From Deltaproteobacteria bacterium (GTDB lineage: Bacteria > Desulfobacterota > Desulfarculia > Adiutricales > Adiutricaceae), in NCBI GenBank assembly GCA_031278795.1, contig JAITJT010000131.1, forward strand, positions 1 to 14,920: a DNA stretch of 14,920 nt, written 5' to 3'. Position 1 is the first letter of the stretch. Each line of letters starts with the position of its first letter. A program made the translations under genes and the position numbers. Below are positions 7,514-14,920 of the stretch, in pieces. The notes below the pieces were generated by a model, which saw only the letters and a list, made by a program, of their open reading frames with translations, had not been told where the DNA came from and did not search any database.

Positions 7514-7967
7514 AAATATCTCTAACTCCGCACAAAAAAAGCAAACAACTTAAATTTAACTGAAATTATATCAGAAAAAGATTTTTTTGAAAGCGGTTTA
7601 TGAGATAAATTTTATATTTCTATGTAGAGTGGCGTGGAAATTTTGCACAATTGCCATTGCTTTTTTCAAAAAACTATGGGGATCCTTTTTCACACTATGG
7701 TGCTTTAAGTAATTTTATATATATAACTAAGAATAAAAGTATAATTCAGCGTAAAAAATAAATTTTTATTTGTATTTATAAAAAAATCGTCTATTAAACA
7801 TTAATTATTAATATTATCCATGATAGCAGCATATTTGTTTATCAGAAGCAAAATAGGCAAGCTACCACATATATTAGCAGAAAAAAATTTTTACATATTA
7901 TTAAACTAACGCTTTCGGGACCTAAGGCATGAAAGCCAAAGGTGAAAGAATTCCCTTCCAGAGAAAA
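7514..7967. other. Very AT-rich spacer between the giant gene and serS
   Basis: Apart from the serS promoter at its left edge, I see no gene. Composition is strongly AT, with runs such as ttatatatata near 7714-7724, an attaat-t-attaat element near 7801-7813 and AT-only hairpins near 7758-7774. No G/C-rich hairpin with a T run was found to terminate the giant gene. Confidence 0.5.
7565..7573 (-). promoter_or_regulatory. Extended -10 promoter for serS
   Basis: The minus strand reads TGATATAAT from 7573 to 7565, a perfect extended -10 element (TGnTATAAT). The sequence at the -35 position is poor (tttcaa with 16-nt spacing), which is usual for extended -10 promoters. The predicted transcript would start near 7558 and give a leader of about 45 nt before the serS ATG at 7513. 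Confidence 0.55.
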
Positions 7968-10900
7968 TCAGTTCATGGGAAAGATCTTACCGCTCGCGAA
8001 AAATGGATTGATGCGGCCATAAGAGCTGATGAAGGAGTCAAGCACTTCCCGTTCAATTGTGAACAAACCACAAAATTCAAGTAACACCAAAAATTGAGAT
8101 ACAGGGGAGTAAACGCTTATGTTTCTCTGTTTTCTAAAGACAGGATCCTGTTCCAGGGTGTCAACTAAATGGGATAATTTGATCCTCTTATTTGGATCGG
8201 GAAACGCCTTAAGGACAGATTCCAACAGTGGCCTGAGGTCACCGGAGAGGAAGGGTTTTGTTACTAAAGATTCACAGTGGTGAGGAATACCTCTGATTTT
8301 CATTATTTCACCTAAAATTAGATCGTCAAATCCACCGGTGTCTTCCATAATCCTCCGGGTGTCATCCATGGATAAGCCCAGATCATTTAGATATAGGGCA
8401 AGAGAGGTTTTGCTCCACTTTTTAGGAAAGAGTAAGTGATCCAGGTCATATTCTGTTTGGGAGTTAAAAACTAAATTGAAAGAGCTCTCAAAATTAAAAC
8501 ATGGAACCACTACGGCATCAAAAAAGATCGGATGGTCAGTTAATATATCGTCTGTCTTTTGAATTATTAATTCAAAAAAATTGTTTTTTTCACATCTCGA
8601 ATTGTCTAAAAATACTATGAACTTGGGTAATGATGCATAAGAGTTGGATTTCACAAATTCATGAAGTTTGTCAAGCAAAAGAGAATTTGATTCATAATCA
8701 CTAAAATCCGCGTCATGGCAGTACACATGCAGAAACTGCCTGTTATGCCGAATACATAACTCCTTGAAGAAAAAAATAATTCTCGCGGCTGAGTATGCCG
8801 GGTTTAAAAAAAGTATTTCGTTTTTCATGAAAAATTCTAAATATTTGAACTCCTCATAAATAGTGAAAATATGTGGGTAATCTACAAATTTTTGGGCATC
8901 TTTTTTAAATATTTGAGGATCTTTATAAAATTCCGGAGAGTCATCGGAAAGATCTAGATAATGGCAGAGGCGCTCAGCGTCTTTCTCATTAAAGCTTTTG
9001 AATATTGGCCTGCGGTTCCATGAATGAGGTCCAGGCAACAACTGTTCCGAATTTTTGCGTAAAATTGTGATATTTCTCTTTATTTCATCTAAGCCGCCAA
9101 GCATCTCCTTAAAATTGAACTTGCCTTCAATAAAAAATTCGGCGTAGCTTAGTTCCATCGGAAATATAAAGATGATTTGAAGCGCTTCGAGCTCGATAAG
9201 TATATTCTTAAGCTCATCTAAGTCGAAATATTCCAATTTTTGATGGAAAAGCAAAGACATATGCAAGTAGACAATTTGTGGGGTAATCTTAAAATACTGG
9301 AAAGGTGCGTCGTAAAAGATGTAACCTAAGGTATACACCACATACTTATAGCGCTCATCATAATCAAGAAAGCTTAAATATAGATCTTTGGCTCTTTTCT
9401 GAGTGTCAAGAGTTTCAAGAAGACTATTTATTATTTCATCTGTCAGGATATATGGAGGAAAAGAGTCGCGTCCCAACTTATCCCTCACCATGTTGACTAG
9501 ATTATAGCCGAACTCCTTGACAAGAGTTATTTCATAGTTGAATTTTAAAAAGAATTCATGAAAAGAAAAATTATCAGGAAAAATAATACCTAAGGCCTTG
9601 AGAGGATTAAGTAAATAATCACGGACGGTTATGCCCTGGAAGGATGGCAGGAAAGCAGTTCTTTGGCTTGAAAAATATGAAAAATGATCTTCATATTCAA
9701 GGAGAGCGAAGGGGCTATAATGGATGGTGGGACCACTTCCTCCAAAAAACACGTGCATGCGGTCATTGTAGCGGTGTAATATATCAGAGAGCAGCGTTAT
9801 CTCTCTCATTCGGTCGTAGTAAAGTGAATCAAAAATTTCGTCTGCGTAATCAAAATAGACGATACATTTTTCTTGAAATTCGGAAGAGTGCTGTAAGATA
9901 TTTACAACAAGTACACCTAGATCCTCTTCCAAGGGATCGAAATCCATTCCATAAGAGGCCATCACGTTTGCGAGCATCTTTACAAATGAAGTGCCGTCTC
10001 TCGCATCTAGGTAGATATAGCGGGTATTTTCACTATCCGCCTCTTGGAAAAATTTTTTAATCTGAGAGTTAAGATCATAGCTCTTAGATAAATATAAAAG
10101 CGAGGGTAAGTTATCATCTAGTTCAAAGCAAGGCGAGATAACTTCAGAAAATAAGCGAGCCAGCAGTTCATTATCTGACTCATCAAAGGGATTATAAGTT
10201 CCATATACAGAAGCGACGTAGTGCAAAATCTCCTTTTTGAACTTGTTCATCTCGGGGAGAAGCATAAAAGCCGAAAGACTTCGATCGATTACGGCCAAAT
10301 TGAGCCCATCGTTTACAGCTCCTACCTTAAGCTCCTCTCTAAACTCATATGAAAGATTTTTAAATGATATGACGATTAATGGTTTTATGCCTCTCTTTTG
10401 AGAGCTCTTCTTCGCCACCTCCAAGATATCCGAGGGCCGGGTATTTTCGCCGTAGAAAGAGACAATGGTGTATTCTTCCACCTTATCACTTTGCCAAATG
10501 GGGAGCACATAGTGATTGAACATGCTCTTAAGCTCTACGGTAAATACCTTGAAAATCGCACCACTTTCAAGCTTTATGAGGGCTGGATCGCTTTTTCTCA
10601 TGAGATTGTAATCCAAGTCCAAAAACAACTCCTTTAGGTAAAGTACTTCCTTTCCTTTGGGATAAAAGTCGGACTCATTTTGGACAAGTGTCCAGAACTG
10701 CCTGAGCATCTCCTTGGACTGTTTTTTAGACGCGGCTCTTCCGGACAATTTAGGGAAAAGTTCCAGTTTTTTCGGGTTGTTTTGAAGCAGGTTGAAAAAA
10801 CAAGGATTTCTAAAATACGCGCCAATGGTAATTTGTCTTTCCTTGTAGGTCATTTTCAGGAAAAATTGAGGAATAGAATGCCTAGAGAAGCGAAGCATGT

Positions 10901-13900
10901 CAATAATAGCGGGATCTTTTTGCTCGACCGCCAGCGTGACTGAGTGTTTAAGAGAGGTGAAATAATGATAAGCTTTTTGGATATTTATTAAATCATCTTT
11001 GCTGAAATGCGAATTGGGGTATATTTTATAGAGGTAAGCTATTTCCTCGGAGATGGAATCAGCGAGCTCAGCGCCTGAAAATTTGACACTTTCATTTAAA
11101 ATCTCACCGTAGCTTACGTGGAATCCAACCGGTACCTTAGCGCTAAACTCAGGATGAGCGGCGAGAAAAATCGCGGGCCTCTCGAGTCTCCCTCGTTCAA
11201 AGTTTTCCAAAAAGCCTTTCACGACGGTTCTGTCATCCGTCATGGCCGTTAGGAGCTTGGATCTCGGCAAGTCCATGGATTTATTAGCTAGGTAAAAGGC
11301 AAATTCAGGTAAAAGCACGCCGTAGGCGTTGATATCCTTCTGATAATCCCACGCGTAAAAGGTGTCCCAGGGATCTTGACTTCCCATGTTGAAAACCGTG
11401 GAAGGATTTTCAATCTCTTCTTTGACCATTGAATAATACTTATCGTAATAGAGGCTATCGCCAAGGGTTTTTTCCCTGTTTTCAATCCACGCCAGTAATT
11501 CAGAGAGGTACTTCTCGTATTGGGGGGGCTTCGTCGGAGTTCCCGAGTAGTTGTCCATTTCGTGGTATTTTAGGGCGTATCCACAAAAGCTCGTGACAAT
11601 TCCAGCTGCCTGCTTCAGCCTAGGTAAAGTGAAATTGGAGAGCGGCACGGCGTCCGCGCCGAAAATCTCGAGTTGTACGCGCCTGAAAAGAGCCTCCAGA
11701 TCCTCTTCGCTTTTCAAATGTTTAAGTTTTTCGGAAATTTCATCATAGCCGTCATCTATGAGGCAATCCATCACGAGCTTTCCCAAAAAACCGTTATCAG
11801 TTTCGATGAGACGTTCCCAGACAGCATTTCCTTCTTTTGAATGAGTATCATAAAACGCAATATTCCTGTGCATAAAAGACATGCGTTGTTGCAAATTTTT
11901 TAAAAGGAGTTCTTTCTCCCTATGAAAATAAAAGAGATCCCTTGCCGCTTCCTCTTCTTTTACGAAATGCTTGGTCGCATGTAGGTACCTTTCAAGAATG
12001 TCCGCCACTTCCGAAAAAGAGTTCACTTGCCATTTCGCGAATATTCGGTAAAAAGTCAAGAGTTCCCAAGATGGATCCTTAACAGTTGGAATCGCCGCGG
12101 CCTGAAGCAAAATATGTTTCATTTGAGGTTTTTCGAAATAGGATTTTTCCTCAAGGTCGTTAAAGTTAATGATTCTACGGTAGTTTGATTTGATAGAATC
12201 AATGAAAGTTGTGTAGTTATTCGCGAGATGAAGCGCGGTAAAAATATCCGTTTGAAACAGTCTGTCGGAGGACAGCTCCTGGATAACGCATAAAAGCCTA
12301 TAATTCTTCTTATTTACTATATTAACTATGGCACCTAAAATTATCGCCTCATAAATGCTAACGGCTCTCTGAGTTACATCAACTCCGTCAACAATCTCTT
12401 GTTCTATGTCACAATCGTCCAACGCCATAAACTGATCCAAGCCAGGCCCCATCTGAGTCACGAGCGAGTTGATATTCTCATAAGAGTCTTTCTCTATCAT
12501 CATGACTACGACATCGGTTAATTCTGATTTTTTAATGGGACCACCCGGGGACGTGGTCGGGGTTATGTAGGACTTAGTTAACCTTCCGCTTCTTAGTATA
12601 TCCTCCGCGCTCAATTCCTTTGAAACGGAAGTGCCATCGGCTTTAACCTTGAGGTTCTTGAAACTCGCGGTCCTAGACTGTCTCATCAACTCGGCGTCTT
12701 TCACCTCATCGTCTTCTGGCTCTGATTCCGAATCATCTTGATCCCAATCTTCGTCAGTCTCTTCCTCGTCATCATCACTTTCAAGCTCGTGAAACTCTTT
12801 CCTAATGCCTTTAGCAAACTCTTCACCTGGCGTATTATCTATTGCGAAAGTGAGATCCCTATCTTTAACTTTTTCCTTTGCCGCACGATTCTTTATATGC
12901 TCGAAAAACTCAATAGTTTCGTATACGTCAAGAATATCCCCCAATTTATTTACGTATTCTTTAACCATTGCGGGCTCTACTGAATCAACAAGCGGGTACA
13001 AACTTTCTATAAAATGGACTCTCATTAATTTAGTGGACTTTTTTGACTCGGACAGAAAAATCTTCACTACGTTTTCCGGGTTGTACAGCTCCCTTTCTAG
13101 GATAGCTCTTACTTTCACTTTCAGATCGCTTGCGCCTGGATGATCTTGGTCTTCTATTCCATTTCCTAAACCAAGAACTTGACTTCTTAAGATATCCAAA
13201 AGCATCATCATTGATGGGCGCCAAACAGAGGATAATTTGCCGTCATCGACTCCTTTTCGCGCTATCGTCGCGAAAGGTTTTTCATGAGTTTCTAGCCCCG
13301 CGCCCTCTTGGTCTTGGGGCGCCAAAACATTTGCCTTTTCAGGAAAAAGGAAATGAGCATTTTTGAGGATACTGGGACGCAGTGGGTCAAAAACGCCTCT
13401 CATTAGCATGCTAGCAAATCCAGTGCTGAAATCGGGAATAAATTGATACTCTTCAAAATTTAGCGGTCTATCGGCCAATATAAGCCTTAACACATGATAG
13501 GCTTGGGGGATCTCAGCTTCTATATTACGTTCTTTAACCTTCTCCAGCTTTAAAATGATATCATCAATTAATTTTTGATCTTTATCTTGAACATATGAGC
13601 GGAGGGCCTTGAATAAGCTAGAAATATCATCTCTAGCGAATTTAATGGTTGCGATTAGTGATATATGATGATCTATGGCGATACCACAAAAAACCTGCGC
13701 CTTGGGAATAATTACAGATGCTTTAGGATTATTCTCAACTATGGCCTCCAAATTTTTCTTGCCTTTAACTTCTGATATAATGTTATGTTTAAAATGACTT
13801 TCTTGTACCAGCAAATCAGGAAACTTACTGAGAGATTTCTTTAGTTTGTATCTGTACTCCGCCACTTTGTCTAACTCATTGGAAGCGAGCTCTCCCAACC

Positions 13901-14462
13901 CAATAAAATCAGACATTTCATTAAAAAGAAGATTTTTAACCCTAAGCGCAGTAATGTGATCGAACCTAAGGAGGATGTTTAGCTTCCACGTTAATTCGAT
14001 ATAATAGTTTCTCATATCATTTATTTCAGATATGGTTATTTTATCGACATCTTCAAAGGATGTTTCCAAATCGCGCAAATCAGCCAGATCGGAACGCATA
14101 TTTCTAGTAAACAAATCATAGTAAATGTAAAGAATTTTCCGAAAATCTGACAGTTTTCCCGGATCCATATCATTTTCCGGAGGATAACTCATTCTTTTAT
14201 ACCAGAAATAAACCAGGTTCTTTAAATTTTCTTCTTTCTCTAAAATTTTGTAAATGAGACGCGTTGTGTTTTTGTCTTCAAAAAAAGCCTTCTTTTCATT
14301 GGGCGTCATACCTAAAACCACCAACTGGTCATTGGAAATCTTTGGCTCGACCCTTAAATCGACGAACATTGTCCGCACGCAAAGGGGCAAAGTCACAACT
14401 TCCAACAGAAAGGTTAGGAGTGATTCTTGGGTATAGCCTTTATTGTCTTTGTTATTGTCCAT
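7968..14462 (-). CDS. Giant protein (2164 aa) with two degenerate STAND/AAA-like NTPase modules
   Basis: One uninterrupted frame of 2164 codons. I do not recognise residues 1-1300; they are mostly helical, soluble and Leu/Lys/Glu-rich, with a highly acidic segment at 559-588. From about 1328 the text changes to an alternating beta/alpha pattern. Module 1 (about 1325-1800) has a strand-loop-helix at the Walker A place (1454-1471), YIYLDARDG (1482-1490), a Walker B-like CIVYFDYADEIF (1533-1544), a sensor-like VFFGGSG (1571-1577), a lid with FPPYILTDEIINSLL (1668-1682) and a winged-helix-like part to 1800. Module 2 (about 1870-2160) has NEILFLNPAYSAAR (1881-1894), KFIVFLDN (1947-1954), a lid helix with TGG (2042-2044) and a final helical or winged-helix part. 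The Gly-Lys of Walker A is absent in both, so ATP use is doubtful. No signal peptide or membrane helix seen. The ATG lacks a Shine-Dalgarno; no earlier in-frame start exists before a stop. It stands alone, flanked by AT-rich DNA. Confidence 0.8.
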   Translation of the reverse strand: MDNNKDNKGYTQESLLTFLLEVVTLPLCVRTMFVDLRVEPKISNDQLVVLGMTPNEKKAFFEDKNTTRLIYKILEKEENLKNLVYFWYKRMSYPPENDMDPGKLSDFRKILYIYYDLFTRNMRSDLADLRDLETSFEDVDKITISEINDMRNYYIELTWKLNILLRFDHITALRVKNLLFNEMSDFIGLGELASNELDKVAEYRYKLKKSLSKFPDLLVQESHFKHNIISEVKGKKNLEAIVENNPKASVIIPKAQVFCGIAIDHHISLIATIKFARDDISSLFKALRSYVQDKDQKLIDDIILKLEKVKERNIEAEIPQAYHVLRLILADRPLNFEEYQFIPDFSTGFASMLMRGVFDPLRPSILKNAHFLFPEKANVLAPQDQEGAGLETHEKPFATIARKGVDDGKLSSVWRPSMMMLLDILRSQVLGLGNGIEDQDHPGASDLKVKVRAILERELYNPENVVKIFLSESKKSTKLMRVHFIESLYPLVDSVEPAMVKEYVNKLGDILDVYETIEFFEHIKNRAAKEKVKDRDLTFAIDNTPGEEFAKGIRKEFHELESDDDEEETDEDWDQDDSESEPEDDEVKDAELMRQSRTASFKNLKVKADGTSVSKELSAEDILRSGRLTKSYITPTTSPGGPIKKSELTDVVVMMIEKDSYENINSLVTQMGPGLDQFMALDDCDIEQEIVDGVDVTQRAVSIYEAIILGAIVNIVNKKNYRLLCVIQELSSDRLFQTDIFTALHLANNYTTFIDSIKSNYRRIINFNDLEEKSYFEKPQMKHILLQAAAIPTVKDPSWELLTFYRIFAKWQVNSFSEVADILERYLHATKHFVKEEEAARDLFYFHREKELLLKNLQQRMSFMHRNIAFYDTHSKEGNAVWERLIETDNGFLGKLVMDCLIDDGYDEISEKLKHLKSEEDLEALFRRVQLEIFGADAVPLSNFTLPRLKQAAGIVTSFCGYALKYHEMDNYSGTPTKPPQYEKYLSELLAWIENREKTLGDSLYYDKYYSMVKEEIENPSTVFNMGSQDPWDTFYAWDYQKDINAYGVLLPEFAFYLANKSMDLPRSKLLTAMTDDRTVVKGFLENFERGRLERPAIFLAAHPEFSAKVPVGFHVSYGEILNESVKFSGAELADSISEEIAYLYKIYPNSHFSKDDLINIQKAYHYFTSLKHSVTLAVEQKDPAIIDMLRFSRHSIPQFFLKMTYKERQITIGAYFRNPCFFNLLQNNPKKLELFPKLSGRAASKKQSKEMLRQFWTLVQNESDFYPKGKEVLYLKELFLDLDYNLMRKSDPALIKLESGAIFKVFTVELKSMFNHYVLPIWQSDKVEEYTIVSFYGENTRPSDILEVAKKSSQKRGIKPLIVISFKNLSYEFREELKVGAVNDGLNLAVIDRSLSAFMLLPEMNKFKKEILHYVASVYGTYNPFDESDNELLARLFSEVISPCFELDDNLPSLLYLSKSYDLNSQIKKFFQEADSENTRYIYLDARDGTSFVKMLANVMASYGMDFDPLEEDLGVLVVNILQHSSEFQEKCIVYFDYADEIFDSLYYDRMREITLLSDILHRYNDRMHVFFGGSGPTIHYSPFALLEYEDHFSYFSSQRTAFLPSFQGITVRDYLLNPLKALGIIFPDNFSFHEFFLKFNYEITLVKEFGYNLVNMVRDKLGRDSFPPYILTDEIINSLLETLDTQKRAKDLYLSFLDYDERYKYVVYTLGYIFYDAPFQYFKITPQIVYLHMSLLFHQKLEYFDLDELKNILIELEALQIIFIFPMELSYAEFFIEGKFNFKEMLGGLDEIKRNITILRKNSEQLLPGPHSWNRRPIFKSFNEKDAERLCHYLDLSDDSPEFYKDPQIFKKDAQKFVDYPHIFTIYEEFKYLEFFMKNEILFLNPAYSAARIIFFFKELCIRHNRQFLHVYCHDADFSDYESNSLLLDKLHEFVKSNSYASLPKFIVFLDNSRCEKNNFFELIIQKTDDILTDHPIFFDAVVVPCFNFESSFNLVFNSQTEYDLDHLLFPKKWSKTSLALYLNDLGLSMDDTRRIMEDTGGFDDLILGEIMKIRGIPHHCESLVTKPFLSGDLRPLLESVLKAFPDPNKRIKLSHLVDTLEQDPVFRKQRNISVYSPVSQFLVLLEFCGLFTIEREVLDSFISSYGRINPFFASGKIFPMN

Positions 14463-14513
14463 AAATGCGGCTTGTGTATTAAAAAATCTGACCTTTCATA
14501 ATTTGAAACTTCG

Positions 14514-14542
14514 CTTAAATATAACGGCCTATCTTAGTCCAA
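14514..14542 (-). promoter_or_regulatory. Weak promoter candidate for the giant gene
   Basis: The minus strand has TTGGAC at 14542-14537 (good -35), then after 17 nt TTTAAG at 14519-14514 (poor -10, three of six matches). It is the best pair between the terminator at 14565-14613 and the ATG at 14462. If used, the leader would be about 45 nt. The weak -10 makes this tentative. Confidence 0.25.
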
Positions 14543-14564
14543 GGGCACCTGAAAGGCAAGGCAT

Positions 14565-14613
14565 AAAAAAAAGCCCTAACACCAGTGGGGGCCGGACTCC
14601 GGGTATCAGGGCT
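14565..14613 (-). terminator. Strong Rho-independent terminator, minus strand, 103 nt before the giant gene
   Basis: Arms 14572-14583 (agccctaacacc) and 14602-14613 (ggtatcagggct) form a 12-bp stem with two G-U pairs around an 18-nt G/C-rich loop. On the minus strand the hairpin runs straight into eight T (14572-14565). It is one-directional. It either ends transcription of a minus-strand gene beyond the window, insulating the giant gene, or acts as an attenuator in the giant gene's own leader. Confidence 0.75.
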
Positions 14614-14658
14614 CATATGTGTCACACTTCCATATCAGCCTAAAATTAAAATAAAACG

Positions 14659-14670
14659 TCCATTAATGGA
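14659..14670. repeat. Perfect 12-bp palindrome
   Basis: tccattaatgga is its own reverse complement. On the plus strand a run of six T follows two bases later (14673-14678). It could be an operator half-site pair or a weak plus-strand terminator; an uninterrupted palindrome is more typical of a protein-binding site. Confidence 0.4.
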
Positions 14671-14687
14671 TATTTTTTGGGCTTTTT

Positions 14688-14757
14688 TAGCTGTCCCACC
14701 AGATCCCCCCAAAAGGCGCTAGCTTGTGCGGAGGTCTTTTCGAGATAGGTGGGGCTA
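14688..14757. repeat. Long imperfect stem-loop
   Basis: tagc (14688-14691) and cccacc (14695-14700) pair with ggtggg (14748-14753) and gcta (14754-14757), leaving a 3-nt bulge tgt. Inside, agatcccc (14701-14708) pairs imperfectly with ggaggtct (14730-14737), and a small cgc/gcg pair closes the tip. The nested pairing suggests a structured RNA or binding site in the region upstream of the giant gene; no T run follows on either strand. Confidence 0.4.
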
Positions 14758-14920
14758 TGGGCCTTAATAAGCCAAAAAGCACTACAAATAGATATTTTTT
14801 TAAATTATATACACATATAGAGTAATAATAATCCAAAGTAAAAGGGCGCGGCTAAGGCCTGAGCCTTTGATCTAAGGTCTGCGGTGTTACACCCTGGAGT
14901 TGCGCTCTCAAAATTAGATT

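Larger units (their letters stand above)
14463..14920. other. Leader-like region upstream of the giant gene
   Basis: No intact gene seen. It holds a strong minus-strand terminator (14565-14613), a 12-bp palindrome (14659-14670), an imperfect long stem-loop (14688-14757), and a TATAAT on the minus strand at 14809-14804. At the right edge (14852-14920) a minus-strand frame of 22 codons ends in TAG just where G/C content falls. It could be the tail of a gene beyond the window, but another frame is open too, so I do not call it. Confidence 0.5.

Noticed and set aside
7104..7553. 149-aa plus-strand frame over the serS start
   Set aside because: Antisense to the SerRS coiled-coil arm, whose identity is certain.
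9644..10060. 138-aa plus-strand frame inside the giant gene
   Set aside because: Antisense to the NTPase-like module; composition is Arg/His/Ser-rich and typical of a shadow frame.
14684..14705. T-box-like core (minus strand ggtgggacagc)
   Set aside because: It matches 10 of 11 bases of the T-box core, but no specifier stem or matching antiterminator/terminator pair was found, and the downstream gene is not an amino-acid gene. The bases are better explained by the 14688-14757 stem.
14852..14920. Tail of a minus-strand gene entering from the right edge
   Set aside because: A frame of 22 codons ends in TAG, but a second frame is also open and neither shows a recognisable motif; too short to call.

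Overview
The window comes from a bacterial chromosome, probably a Gram-negative anaerobe. The clues are a QmcA/NfeD membrane pair, a single-pass penicillin-binding protein, bacterial-type seryl-tRNA synthetase, and a flavoprotein with the compact four-cysteine motif of iron-sulfur flavoproteins, which are mostly found in anaerobes. I cannot name the genus; a delta-proteobacterial (Desulfobacterota-like) host is only a guess. All complete genes lie on the minus strand. A fragment at the left edge is on the plus strand.

Layout, left to right: (1) 3-170 (+) is the C-terminal end of a TPR protein. (2) 171-1149 is about 1 kb without an intact gene; it holds hairpins, a 16-bp tandem repeat, a possible decayed small membrane-protein gene and a minus-strand intrinsic terminator. 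(3) 1150-3302 (-) is a three-gene cluster read isf-like flavoprotein, then short NfeD, then QmcA/paraslipin; it probably ends at the terminator near 950-976. (4) 3303-3683 is an AT-rich spacer. (5) 3684-7513 (-) is serS followed 32 nt later by an unusual penicillin-binding transpeptidase, with an extended -10 promoter ahead of serS. (6) 7514-7967 is a very AT-rich spacer. (7) 7968-14462 (-) is one giant ORF of 2164 aa. (8) 14463-14920 is a leader-like region with a strong minus-strand terminator hairpin and a second long imperfect stem-loop.

The most unusual object is the giant protein. Its C-terminal 850 residues read as two consecutive P-loop-NTPase-like (STAND/AAA-type) modules. Each is followed by a lid and winged-helix-like segment, but the nucleotide-binding residues are gone. 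The Walker A Gly-Lys reads Asp-Leu in module 1, and the catalytic Glu of Walker B reads Tyr. The N-terminal 1300 residues are helical and not recognised, with an acidic linker near residues 559-588. It looks like a pseudo-ATPase scaffold, regulator or conflict-related protein encoded alone; its function is unknown.

The rest is housekeeping: membrane quality control (QmcA/NfeD), redox chemistry (flavoprotein), translation (SerRS) and cell-wall synthesis. The penicillin-binding protein stands out for its architecture: an N-terminal cytoplasmic tail of about 150 aa, one membrane segment, a disordered acidic linker of about 300 aa, then a bare transpeptidase domain.
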